From Skermanella sp. TT6 (lineage in GTDB: Bacteria; Pseudomonadota; Alphaproteobacteria; Azospirillales; Azospirillaceae): 64,000 nt of DNA. Below the pieces are notes generated by a model. The model was not told where the DNA came from. It worked only from the letters and a program-made list of their open reading frames with translations, and ran no database searches. Made by a program: the position numbers and the translations under genes. Location: the NCBI RefSeq assembly GCF_016653635.2, contig NZ_CP067420.1, positions 5,172,001 to 5,236,000 of the forward strand, read 5' to 3'. Below are positions 34,983 through 45,095 of the stretch, one piece after another (positions within the stretch are counted from its first letter, which is position 1; every line of letters begins with the position of its first letter).

Positions 34983-36140
34983 ATGATTCCCCGCATCGCC
35001 GTCCTTCCCGCCCTGGTGGCGCTTCTGCTGGCGGCGGCCCTGTCGGCCGCGGCGCCCCCGCCCGTGCGGGCCGGCGGGTTCGACCAGGGCATGGCGCGCT
35101 GGGTGGCCGCACTCGAAACGCGCCTGGTCGCGCTGGAGGAGGAGTTGCCCGGCGCGCCGCCCGCCACGCGGATCGTCGGCGGGCCGGTGCTGAAGCCGGG
35201 CATGGTCGATACCCGGGTATTCGACCTGACCCGCAGGCTGGTCGAGCTGGGCTACCTGGAGCCCGGGTCGGAGCGGGACGCCCTGGACGAGCTGGTGACT
35301 GCCGCGGTCGTGAGTTTCCAGGCCGAGCGCGGGCTCAACCCCGACGGCAAGGTCGGCGGCGCGACCCTGGCCGCCCTCAACCTGACCCCGGCGGAGGAGG
35401 TCGCCTCGATCCGCGAGACCCTGTCGCGGATCGCCGAGTTCGCCGCCTCCGCGCCCGCCACGCTGGTGCTGGTCAACCTGCCGGCGCAGGACCTGACGCT
35501 GGTGCGCGACGGGGAGACCGTCCTGACCATGGACACGGTGGTGGGAAGCCCGTCCCGGCCGACGCCGCTGCTGACCGACACCATCACCCATGTGGTGGTC
35601 AACCCGACCTGGACCGTGCCGCCGACCGTGCTGAAGCAGGACAAGCTGCCCAGCCTGCGCCGGACCGGCCGTCCCGGCATCGACCACGCGACCGTCTGGC
35701 TCGACGGCGAGCCGGTCGATCCCGCCGCGGTGGACTGGACCGGCGTGTCGCCCCGGCGGGTCCGGATCGTCCAGTCGGCGGGCGACCACAACGCGCTGGG
35801 CCGCTTCCGATTCAACCTGACCAACGGCGACCACATCTATCTGCACGGCACCAACGCGCCGCGCGTCTTCGGCCGGGACCGGCGGGCGGTCAGCTCCGGC
35901 TGCGTGCGTCTGGCCGACCCGGAGGCGCTGGCCGACGACCTGCTGCGGTCCGCCGGCTTCACGCCGGAGCGGATCGCCTCCCTGGTGGGCACGGGCGAGA
36001 CCCGCTGGCTGCGGCTGGCCGAGCCGATGCCGGTCCGGTTCGTCTATTGGCCGGCCGTGCTGCGCAACGACCGCGTCGTCGTCCTGCCGGACATCTACGG
36101 CATCGTTCCGCCCCCGGAACTGGTCGCGGCGGCGAACTGA
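34983..36140 (+). CDS. L,D-transpeptidase (YkuD) with peptidoglycan-binding domain
   Basis: A periplasmic enzyme that makes 3-3 crosslinks in peptidoglycan or attaches proteins to it. It has 385 residues with a signal peptide (AVLPALVALLLAAALSAAAP). A PG_binding_1 domain spans about 80-135 (LTRRLVELGYLEPGSERDAL, FQAERGLNPDGKVGGATLAA). The YkuD domain spans about 165-310, with the catalytic His in IYLHGTNAPRVFGRDRRAVS and nucleophile Cys in SSGCVRLADPEAL. The architecture is YcbB/LdtD-like but compact. The ATG at 34983 gives an immediate signal peptide; an in-frame extension upstream is not supported. It is divergent from pyrB. Confidence 0.92.
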   Translation: MIPRIAVLPALVALLLAAALSAAAPPPVRAGGFDQGMARWVAALETRLVALEEELPGAPPATRIVGGPVLKPGMVDTRVFDLTRRLVELGYLEPGSERDALDELVTAAVVSFQAERGLNPDGKVGGATLAALNLTPAEEVASIRETLSRIAEFAASAPATLVLVNLPAQDLTLVRDGETVLTMDTVVGSPSRPTPLLTDTITHVVVNPTWTVPPTVLKQDKLPSLRRTGRPGIDHATVWLDGEPVDPAAVDWTGVSPRRVRIVQSAGDHNALGRFRFNLTNGDHIYLHGTNAPRVFGRDRRAVSSGCVRLADPEALADDLLRSAGFTPERIASLVGTGETRWLRLAEPMPVRFVYWPAVLRNDRVVVLPDIYGIVPPPELVAAAN

Positions 36141-36209
36141 CATTGCGCGCTTGCCTCTTCCGGTCAGCCGGCTAACGTTGCGTCCGACATCGTAACGGGA
36201 GGAAAACAA

Positions 36210-36998
36210 ATGGACCTCGGGCTTTCGGGCAAGCGCGCCCTGGTGCTGGGATCGAGCAAGGGCCTGGGCCACGGCATCGCCGAGATGCTGGCCGCCGAAG
36301 GCGCCCACGTGACCCTGGTCGGCCGCAACGAGGAACGGCTGGCCCAGGCGGCCGGGACGATCACCGCCCGGGGCGCCGGCACCGCCCGCTTCGTCGCGGT
36401 GGACATGAACGGTCCCGGCGCGGTCGACCGGCTCATGGAAGGGGTGGAGGGCGGCCCCGGCGCCATCGACATCCTGGTCAACAATTCGGGCGGGCCGCCG
36501 CCGGGCAACATCTCAGCGGTGGGCGCCTCGGACTGGACAAGACATTTCGAGAGCATGGTGGTGACCCTGATCGAGACCGCCGGCCGGGTGCTGCCCGGCA
36601 TGCGGGAGCGCAAGTGGGGCCGCATCCTGACCATCGCCTCGTCGGGCGTGGTCCAGCCGATCCCCAACCTGGGCATCTCCAACACGCTCCGGGTCTCGCT
36701 GGTGAACTGGGGCAAGACGCTGTCGCTGGAGGTGGCCCCCGACGGCGTGACGGTGAACACCATCCTGCCCGGCCGCATCCATACCGAGCGGGTAGACCAG
36801 CTCGACCAGTCGGCATCGGACAAGCAGGGCAAGGACATCGAGGCCATCAGGTCGGCGGCGAGGGCCCAGATCCCGGTCGGCCGCTACGGCACGGTGGAGG
36901 AGTTCGCCTCGGTCGCGACCTTCCTGGTCAGCGCCCGGGCGAGCTACGTGACCGGCTCGGTCACCCTGGTCGATGGCGGACTGGTCAAATCCTGGTGA
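36210..36998 (+). CDS. Short-chain dehydrogenase/reductase family protein, non-canonical active site
   Basis: A 262-residue SDR fold. The nucleotide motif GSSKGLG (14-20) replaces TGxxxGxG, and NNSGG (91-95) replaces NNAG. The catalytic Ser is present (about 144), but where YxxxK should stand the sequence is SNTLR (157-161), so both Tyr and Lys are missing. It belongs to the known divergent FabG-like SDR subgroup without a perfect tetrad. It may act as a different oxidoreductase or as a binding protein. GGGAGG stands upstream of the ATG at 36210. The next gene follows after 52 bp. The substrate is unknown. Confidence 0.88.
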   Translation: MDLGLSGKRALVLGSSKGLGHGIAEMLAAEGAHVTLVGRNEERLAQAAGTITARGAGTARFVAVDMNGPGAVDRLMEGVEGGPGAIDILVNNSGGPPPGNISAVGASDWTRHFESMVVTLIETAGRVLPGMRERKWGRILTIASSGVVQPIPNLGISNTLRVSLVNWGKTLSLEVAPDGVTVNTILPGRIHTERVDQLDQSASDKQGKDIEAIRSAARAQIPVGRYGTVEEFASVATFLVSARASYVTGSVTLVDGGLVKSW

Positions 36999-37050
36999 CG
37001 ATTCGCCGGCTTCCGCTGTTGTCCATGGCGTAACCGACAGGAGAACGACC

Positions 37051-37215
37051 ATGGCAACGGAACCGATGGCACCCGGCGACGACGCTCCTCCCGGCACTCC
37101 CGGCACCGGCGAGAACATCTGCCCGGACTGCAAGGGCAGCGGCCGGCTCAATGGCAAGTCGTGCCCGACCTGCTCGGGCACGGGGAAGATCATCGAAGGG
37201 GTTGGCGGCGCCTGA
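37051..37215 (+). CDS. DnaJ-type CxxCxGxG zinc-ribbon miniprotein
   Basis: A 54-residue protein consisting of a Pro/Gly-rich leader and one zinc-binding pair of the DnaJ central-domain type: CPDCKGSG (about 29-36) and CPTCSGTG (about 42-49). The complete DnaJ has four such motifs plus a J domain; here only half a zinc module stands alone. ACAGGAG precedes the ATG at 8 nt. Such miniproteins may bind unfolded clients or act in small-protein maturation; the real role is unknown. It probably shares the SDR transcript. Confidence 0.75.
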   Translation: MATEPMAPGDDAPPGTPGTGENICPDCKGSGRLNGKSCPTCSGTGKIIEGVGGA

Positions 37216-37238
37216 CCCGGGGCGCCTGACCCGAAACC

Positions 37239-37721
37239 CTAGGGGGCCGAGGCGGCGACCATGGCGGTGCGGAGCTGCCGGTCCATCCGCCGGCCCAGCG
37301 CCTCGGTCATGCGGTTGAACTGGCCCCAGGTCAGCCTGCCCGACGCCAGGGCCGCGTAGAGTTGCTCCTGCTCATGCCAGGTGGTCAGGATCGCCCGGCC
37401 GGCCGCCTGGTCGCGCGGGTTCAGGATCGCCTCGGTCCTGGGGGTGCAGGCGGCGACGGCCGAGAGATAGCTGCGGGCCAGCTCCTGCTCCTCCGGCGTC
37501 GGCTTGGCCGTGTCGCCCAGATTGGCCGGTGACATTTCGCCCAGCGGCGGGCTCTTGGCCCGCAGCGGCGCGAAATCGGGCCGGCCTTCGACCTCGGCGA
37601 CGCAGGCGGCCGATGTACCGACCTCCATCGCCAGGGGGGAGGTGGACTGGGTGGTGCCGCAGCCGGCCAGAAGCGCCGCCAGGGGGAGGAGTGCCAGGAA
37701 ACGGGAACCGATGATGCCCAT
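37239..37721 (-). CDS. Small lipoprotein of unknown function
   Basis: A 160-residue lipoprotein with an N-terminal hydrophobic stretch and lipobox LLAGC (Cys about 21). The mature part contains two further cysteines (TSAACVAEVEG and VAACTPRTEA), which may form a disulfide, and a helical C-terminal half (WHEQEQLYAALASGRLTWGQ). No family is recognised. It is only 26 bp from the SPOR-like gene on the same strand and probably co-transcribed with it. The start ATG at 37721 gives the clean signal. Confidence 0.75.
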   Translation of the reverse strand: MGIIGSRFLALLPLAALLAGCGTTQSTSPLAMEVGTSAACVAEVEGRPDFAPLRAKSPPLGEMSPANLGDTAKPTPEEQELARSYLSAVAACTPRTEAILNPRDQAAGRAILTTWHEQEQLYAALASGRLTWGQFNRMTEALGRRMDRQLRTAMVAASAP

Positions 37722-37747
37722 GATGCCGCTCGTCAGATGGTCCAAGC

Positions 37748-38680
37748 CTACTTGCCCTTCATGGGATGGCAATACTGGCCCGTCGCCTTCAGGCCGGTAC
37801 AGAATTCCGACACGTCGGTCAGCTGGGTGAACCCGTCCGTCATCAAGCGCACGAAGGTTCCCTGCCCCGGGATCTCGGCCTTGACCATGATCGGGGCCCG
37901 GTTGATCAGCAGGTCGCGATGCGATTTCTTCAGCGTCTTCCATCCCGCCATGGCGTGCTCCTGGTCCCGATAGGAGGCGAGATGGGCCAGGTATCCGCTC
38001 CCGGACGGCGCCTCCGTCCGGGGCTCCGCCGCCGGCTCGGCGGTCCGGTCGATCACGGCGGCCCGGGCGACCGGCACGGCTGACGGCACCGCGTCGGGCG
38101 CCGAGGCGACCGCCGGGGGCGGGGCCGCCTCGGGCGGCGGAGGCGGGGCCGCCTCGGGCTCCGGAGGCGGTGGGACCGGCTCCGGAGCCTGGGCGACCAT
38201 GACCGGCGCGGGGGCGGACTGGGCCGTGACGGGGCCGGTGATGTATCCCATGGCCCGGTCGTCGCTGGTCAGCCAGGCGCCGGTCCAGGGATTGACCGTC
38301 ATGTCGGCGGTGATCTGCATGTACCCGCGGGAGAAACCGCCGTCGGACGCGGAAGCCGTCGCGACCGATGCCGGCGGGGGCGGCGGGGTCGGCGGCGCGG
38401 TCAGCGGCATCACCGAGGCGGTGGCGGCCGCCGGGACCTCGGCCCTCGGCATCGTGTCGGGCCCGGGCGCCGCGACGGGAGCCGGAACCGGGGCCGCGAC
38501 CGGGTGCTCGGGCATGGGCGGGACCTCCAGCTTCGCGACCCGTTCCGCCTTGGGCGGGTTGGCGGCGCGGCCGGCACCGCCGGTCCCCATGCCGCCACCG
38601 CCGCCGACCTGCACGTAATAGCCCGTCGCCGCCGTGGCGCCGAGCATGCCATAGGCGACAGCGATGAATTTGAAGCTCAA
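37748..38680 (-). CDS. Membrane-anchored Pro-rich protein with C-terminal SPOR-like domain
   Basis: A 310-residue protein with a short N-terminal hydrophobic segment (FIAVAYGMLGATAATGYYVQ) and a long Pro/Ala-rich periplasmic linker (about 40-225). The C-terminal domain of about 75 residues resembles SPOR (YLAHLASYRDQEHAMAGWKT, INRAPIMVKAEI, GTFVRLMTDGFTQ), which binds denuded glycan strands at division sites. Two C-terminal cysteines (EFCTGL, QYCHPM) are added. I chose the TTG at 38680, preceded by GGGGAGAGG at 4-5 nt; longer in-frame extension lacks a signal. It may assist cell division or envelope maintenance. Confidence 0.7.
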   Translation of the reverse strand: MSFKFIAVAYGMLGATAATGYYVQVGGGGGMGTGGAGRAANPPKAERVAKLEVPPMPEHPVAAPVPAPVAAPGPDTMPRAEVPAAATASVMPLTAPPTPPPPPASVATASASDGGFSRGYMQITADMTVNPWTGAWLTSDDRAMGYITGPVTAQSAPAPVMVAQAPEPVPPPPEPEAAPPPPPEAAPPPAVASAPDAVPSAVPVARAAVIDRTAEPAAEPRTEAPSGSGYLAHLASYRDQEHAMAGWKTLKKSHRDLLINRAPIMVKAEIPGQGTFVRLMTDGFTQLTDVSEFCTGLKATGQYCHPMKGK

Positions 38681-38946
38681 GACGCCTCTCCCCTCGAATG
38701 GGATACCGGGAGCCGCAGCGGCACGCCGCAGTCCGATGATACTTTCGATGGGGTTAAGGATTCCTGAGTGTCGCGTTCTTGTCCCGCCAGGGTCGGCGGC
38801 GCGCTTTTCCTGGAAACATTCCAAGCCTGCCCGGGTTTCTGCCTTGTGATCCCTTCAGTGCGGCTCCCACGGCCCGGGCATCGGACGCCCGAGGGCGGGC
38901 AGGCGCCCCGACCCTATCAAGACCCAGAAGACAGGAAGCAACCACG

Positions 38947-41067
<2,121 letters not shown>

Positions 41068-41072
41068 ACCCC

Positions 41073-42188
41073 ATGAACAGCAAGCCGATCAGCCCGCTGC
41101 TGCTGGGCGCCGTCCTGGCGCTGGGCGCCTGCCAGCAGCTCTCCAACGCTGGCACCGCCCTGTCGAACGACCCCGCCGCCGCGGCCCGGGGTGCCCCGAC
41201 CCTGGCTGCGGCCGACGCCGACATGCGCTCCGTGCTGCTGGCCTTCCAGGCGCTGGGGCCGAAGCCGATAGAGACCCTGTCGGCCGAGGAGGCGCGGCTT
41301 CAGCCGACCATGGCCGACGCGGTCGCGAAGGTCCTGGAGGACGACGGCCGGAGCGCCGCCCCGGAGACCGTGGCGTCCGTGCGTGACGTGTCCATTCCGG
41401 GACCGGGCGGCGCCCGGCCGGCCCGCATCTATGTTCCCGGCTCCGCCCGGAGCCCGCTGCCCGTCATCGTCTACTATCATGGTGGCGGCTGGGTGATCGC
41501 CGACCTGGACACCTACGACGCCTCCGCCCGGGCGCTCGCCAACCAGGCCGGCGCGATCGTCGTCTCGGCCGGGTACCGCCAAGCGCCGGACTCCAAGTTC
41601 CCGACCGCCCACGAGGATGCCCTGGCGGCCTTTCGCTGGACCCAGGTGAACGCGCGCCAGTTCGGCGGCGATCCGGACCGCATCGCCGTCGCGGGCGAGA
41701 GCGCCGGCGGCAACATGGCGATCGGCGTGTCCCGCATGGCCCGGGAACAGGGCATCAACCCGCCGGTCCATCAGGTCCTGATCTATCCGGTCGCGGGCAA
41801 CGACATGGAGACGGAGTCGTACCGGGAGCAGGCGGACGCGAAGCCGCTGAACAAAGCCATGATGGGCTGGTTCTTCGACAAGTACCTGCGCAGTCCGCGC
41901 GACGGCAACAACCCGCTGATCAATGTCGTCGACGCGCCGGACCTCGCCGGGCTGCCGCCGACCACCATCGTGACGGCGGAACTCGACCCGCTGCGGTCGG
42001 AGGGCGAGTTGCTGGCCCGGCGGCTGCGCAATGCCGGGGTCGAGGTGGCGTCCAACAGCTACGAGGGCGTCACCCACGAGTTCTTCGGCGCGGCGCCGGT
42101 CGTGGAAAAGGCGAAGGAGGCCCAGGCCTACGTCGCCGGCCGGTTGCGCGAGGCGTTCGTCGGGGGCTCGGCCGGGTCGGGCTCCTGA
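41073..42188 (+). CDS. Alpha/beta hydrolase, HSL-type esterase, lipoprotein-like
   Basis: A 371-residue esterase of the hormone-sensitive-lipase family: oxyanion-hole HGGGW (in VYYHGGGWVIADLDTY), nucleophile GESAGGN, acid in VTAELDPLRSEG and His in YEGVTHEFFG. The N-terminus has a hydrophobic stretch ending in LGAC (Cys about 20), suggesting a secreted lipoprotein. It follows katE by only 5 bp. It is expected to act on short acyl esters in the periplasm or at the surface; the substrate is unknown. Two more hydrolase-related genes follow. Confidence 0.9.
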   Translation: MNSKPISPLLLGAVLALGACQQLSNAGTALSNDPAAAARGAPTLAAADADMRSVLLAFQALGPKPIETLSAEEARLQPTMADAVAKVLEDDGRSAAPETVASVRDVSIPGPGGARPARIYVPGSARSPLPVIVYYHGGGWVIADLDTYDASARALANQAGAIVVSAGYRQAPDSKFPTAHEDALAAFRWTQVNARQFGGDPDRIAVAGESAGGNMAIGVSRMAREQGINPPVHQVLIYPVAGNDMETESYREQADAKPLNKAMMGWFFDKYLRSPRDGNNPLINVVDAPDLAGLPPTTIVTAELDPLRSEGELLARRLRNAGVEVASNSYEGVTHEFFGAAPVVEKAKEAQAYVAGRLREAFVGGSAGSGS

Positions 42189-42219
42189 GGTTGCACGGTG
42201 ATCGGGGAGAGGTGAGACG

Positions 42220-43242
42220 ATGAAGCGGACCGTACTGACGGCACTGGCCTTGGGCATGATCCTGACCGGGGAGCCGCTGGCGCCGGCACGGTCCGCCTCG
42301 GCCGATCCGATGCTGGCGGACTTCGACTATCCCCACGAGGTGAAGCGGTTCGAGTTCACGTCGCAGGGCCAGCCCCTGTCCATGGCCTACATGGACATCC
42401 CGCCGGCCGATGCCGGGAACGGCGCGACCGTCGTGCTGCTGCACGGCAAGAATTTCTGCGGCGCCACCTGGGAGAGCGTGATCAAGCCGCTCGCCCTGGC
42501 GGGGTATCGGGTGATCGTCCCCGACCAAGTGGGGTTCTGCAAGTCGGCCAAGCCGCGGGCCTACCAGTACGGCCTGCACCAGCTGGCCGCCAACACCCGT
42601 GCCCTGCTGGACCAGGCCGGCGTCCGCCGGCCCATCGTCATGGGCCATTCCATGGGCGGCATGCTGGCCATGCGCTATGCCCTGATGTACCCGGACCGGA
42701 CATCCGGGCTGGTCCTGGTCAATCCGATCGGGCTGGAGGACTGGAAGGCGGAGGGCGTTCCGGTCGCCACCGTGGACCAGCTCTACCAGTCGGAACTGAG
42801 GACCGACTACGACAGCATCAAGGAATACCAGCGGACCACCTACTATTCGGGCGACTGGAAGCCCGAATACGACCGCTGGGTCGAGATGCTGGCCGGCATG
42901 TACCAGGGCGACGGCCGCGACCTGATCGCCTGGAACCAGGCGTTGACCTCCGACATGGTGTTCATGCAGCCGGTGGTCCACGAGCTTCAGAACATCCGGG
43001 TACCGACCCTGTTGATGATCGGCGAGCGGGACACCACCGCGATCGGCAAGAACCGCGCCGAGCCCGACGTCGGCGCCCGCCTGGGCCGCTATGCCGAGCT
43101 GGGCCGCCGGACCGCGGAGCGTATCCGCGACGCCCGGCTGGTCGCCTTCCCGGAGCTCGGCCACTCGCCGCAGGTCCAGGCGCCGGAGGAGTTCAACGCC
43201 GCCCTGCTGGAGAACCTGGAGCAGGTCAGCGCGGTGGAATGA
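42220..43242 (+). CDS. Alpha/beta hydrolase with signal peptide
   Basis: A 340-residue exported alpha/beta hydrolase. A signal peptide (VLTALALGMILTGEPLAPAR) is followed by HGKNFCGATWESVIKPLA (oxyanion region), VPDQVGFCKS, nucleophile GHSMGGML (Ser about 141), the acid near MIGERDTTAIGKN, and His in FPELGHSPQVQAPEEF. It resembles epoxide hydrolase or haloalkane-type esterases, but no assignment is possible. Two cysteines (FCGATW, GFCKS) may be paired. AGAGGTGAG precedes the ATG. A GNAT gene follows 10 bp downstream. Confidence 0.9.
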   Translation: MKRTVLTALALGMILTGEPLAPARSASADPMLADFDYPHEVKRFEFTSQGQPLSMAYMDIPPADAGNGATVVLLHGKNFCGATWESVIKPLALAGYRVIVPDQVGFCKSAKPRAYQYGLHQLAANTRALLDQAGVRRPIVMGHSMGGMLAMRYALMYPDRTSGLVLVNPIGLEDWKAEGVPVATVDQLYQSELRTDYDSIKEYQRTTYYSGDWKPEYDRWVEMLAGMYQGDGRDLIAWNQALTSDMVFMQPVVHELQNIRVPTLLMIGERDTTAIGKNRAEPDVGARLGRYAELGRRTAERIRDARLVAFPELGHSPQVQAPEEFNAALLENLEQVSAVE

Positions 43243-43252
43243 GGGGGACGAT

Positions 43253-43528
43253 ATGACGGAACAGGTGACCGATAACCCGGCCCGGAGCCGGTACGAGCTG
43301 GACGTGGACGGAAAGACGGTCTTCGCCAATTACCGCCGGGTCGGCTCCACCCTCCAGATCCCCTATGTGGAAGCGCCCCCGTCCCTGCGGGGAACGGGGG
43401 CGGCCGGGAGGCTGATGCGCGGCGTCATGGAGACCGCGCGGAGCGAGGGGATGAAGGTCGTTCCGATCTGCAGCTACGCCGCGGCGTGGATCCGGCGCCA
43501 CCCGGAGTTCCACGACCTGCTGGCGTAA
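43253..43528 (+). CDS. Small GNAT N-acetyltransferase (YjdJ-like)
   Basis: A 91-residue minimal GNAT of the YjdJ/GCN5-like type. It holds a single acetyl-CoA motif A (PPSLRGTGAAGRLMRGVMET, with R/Q-x-x-G-x-G/A as RGTGAAG) and a following VVPICSYAAAWIRRHPEF. It probably acetylates a small amine or thiol; the exact substrate of this family is not known. The ATG at 43253 has GAGGGGGA at a short spacing. Very close to the hydrolase, so likely one operon. Confidence 0.85.
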   Translation: MTEQVTDNPARSRYELDVDGKTVFANYRRVGSTLQIPYVEAPPSLRGTGAAGRLMRGVMETARSEGMKVVPICSYAAAWIRRHPEFHDLLA

Positions 43529-43555
43529 CGAGACAACCTTCAGATGTAGTGACCT

Positions 43556-44683
43556 TTAGATGTAGTATTGCGACAGCGGCGCGAAGCCGTTGAAATTGAC
43601 CGAGGCGTAGGTGGTCGTGTAGGCGCCGGCCGCGTGGATCCGGATCCGGTCGCCGATCGCCAGGTCGAGCGGGAGCTGGTAGTCGGCCTTCTCGTACAGC
43701 ACGTCGGCGCTGTCGCAGGTCGGGCCGGCCAGGATCACCGAATCGGTGGCGCCGGACCGGGTCGTGACGATCGGATACTGGATCGCCTCGTCCATCGTCT
43801 CGGCCAGGCCGCCGAACTTGCCGATGTCCAGATAGACCCAGCGGCGGTTGTCGTTGGCCGACTTGGTCGAGATCAGGACGACCTCGCTCTCGATCACGCC
43901 GGCATTGCCGACCATGCTGCGGCCCGGCTCCACGATGGTCTCGGGGATGCGGTTGCCGAAATGGCGTCGGAGCGAGTCCAGGATGGCGTTGCCGTAGGCT
44001 TCCGACTCGGGCACGTCGCTGCGGTAGCGGGTCGCGAAACCGCCGCCGAGATTGACCATGCTGAGCGTGATGCCGAGCGCCTCCAGGTCATGGAACATCT
44101 CGGCCACCGTGCGCAGCGCGGTGTCCCACTGGGTCGGGTCCTTCTGCTGGCTGCCGACGTGGAACGACACGCCGTAGGGCACCAGCCCCTTGCCGGCGGC
44201 GGCGATCAGCAGGGTGCGCGCCATGGCGGGATCGCAGCCGAACTTGCGCGACAGCGGCCATTCGGCACCCTCGCCCGAGGTCAGGATGCGGCAGAACACC
44301 CGGCTGCCGGGAGCGGCTTCGGCGATCTTGTCCAGCTCGCCGATGCTGTCGAAGGCGAACAGCCGGACGCCCAGCTCGTAGGCCTTGGCGATGTCGCGCT
44401 GCTTCTTGATCGTGTTGCCGTAGGAGATCCGCTCCGCCGTGGCGCCGGCGGCCAGCACCATCTCGATCTCGGGGACGCTCGCGGTGTCGAAGGACGAGCC
44501 GCGCTCGACCAGCAGCGACAGGATCTCCGGCGCCGGGTTGGCCTTGACCGCGTAATAGATCTTCGCGTCGGGCAGTGCGGCGGTCAGAGACCTGAAATTC
44601 TCGTCCACGATATCGAGGTCAACCACCAGGCACGGAGTTGCAGGCTGCTGCTCCGCGAAAAAACGAGCAATCTTCTCGTTCAT
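43556..44683 (-). CDS. Type III PLP-dependent ornithine/lysine decarboxylase
   Basis: Makes putrescine (or cadaverine) from ornithine (or lysine); entry enzyme of polyamine synthesis. It has 375 residues with an alanine-racemase-like fold: Lys47 in YYAVKANPAPE (PLP), SFDTASVPEIEMVL, GGGFATRY, VEPGRSMVG (PLP phosphate-binding region), and the catalytic Cys in GPTCDSADVLYE. This is the eukaryote-like ODC group that alphaproteobacteria use. The ATG at 44683 lies 53 bp after a leader ORF with a strong ribosome site, so its expression is probably leader-controlled. Confidence 0.93.
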   Translation of the reverse strand: MNEKIARFFAEQQPATPCLVVDLDIVDENFRSLTAALPDAKIYYAVKANPAPEILSLLVERGSSFDTASVPEIEMVLAAGATAERISYGNTIKKQRDIAKAYELGVRLFAFDSIGELDKIAEAAPGSRVFCRILTSGEGAEWPLSRKFGCDPAMARTLLIAAAGKGLVPYGVSFHVGSQQKDPTQWDTALRTVAEMFHDLEALGITLSMVNLGGGFATRYRSDVPESEAYGNAILDSLRRHFGNRIPETIVEPGRSMVGNAGVIESEVVLISTKSANDNRRWVYLDIGKFGGLAETMDEAIQYPIVTTRSGATDSVILAGPTCDSADVLYEKADYQLPLDLAIGDRIRIHAAGAYTTTYASVNFNGFAPLSQYYI

Positions 44684-45069
44684 CTCAGTCTCCCGAGAAC
44701 CAGAAAGGAGTGATGTGATGGGTGTGTGGAGTACGGTCAGGCCGCCGTCGGCGCCGATGCGCAGACTGAACCCTCAGGCCCGTTGGGGCCTGCACACAAT
44801 CGACCGAGATGCGTGAGATGCGGCGGATGGGCTTTCGGCCCACCGACAACAACATGAAACATCGTATCCTCCAAGACGCCGCCTTGCTTAAGGGACGGTC
44901 GGGGGTTACACGTTCGTCGTTGCATAACCCCACTTGGAAGAACCGTGGGGGCCAGGGGCACGTGCTAGCGCGGAGCGATCTGATACACTGAAACCACTCC
45001 GCGCAAAAGGGTAAAATCGGCCTTCGGGGAAAAAAATTCCAGGGCGAAGCATCTCCGCGCCGGCGCTGG
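44684..45069 (-). promoter_or_regulatory. Ornithine decarboxylase leader region (attenuator-like)
   Basis: A 386-nt upstream region with a leader ORF (44737-44862), a perfect 7-bp stem with a 4-nt loop (44775-44792), a short GGGCCGAAAGCCC-like hairpin (about 44827-44843), and a GC-rich stem just before the decarboxylase ribosome site. The layout fits translation-dependent control of decarboxylase expression by polyamine or ornithine. The promoter is expected around 44900-45000, where A/T content rises. Confidence 0.5.
44737..44862 (-). CDS. Leader peptide upstream of ornithine decarboxylase
   Basis: A 41-residue ORF on the decarboxylase transcript. GGAGG at 44868-44872 stands 5 nt before its ATG (44862), a better site than the decarboxylase's own. 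The peptide is rich in His, Pro and Gly (AHPPHLTHLGRLC) and the RNA contains the hairpin at 44775-44792. Alphaproteobacterial ODC genes are known to have a conserved leader (the speF RNA motif of Rhizobiales), and enterobacterial speF uses an ornithine-sensing arrest peptide; I infer an equivalent here. The exact sequence is not recognised. Confidence 0.55.
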   Translation of the reverse strand: MFHVVVGGPKAHPPHLTHLGRLCAGPNGPEGSVCASAPTAA

Positions 45070-45095
45070 TGTTTCACGGCGCCCGCACCGGGTTT

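Noticed and set aside
38100-38180. Repetitive CCGCCTCGGGC-like DNA
   Set aside because: It encodes the Pro/Ala-rich linker of the SPOR-like protein, not a DNA repeat element.
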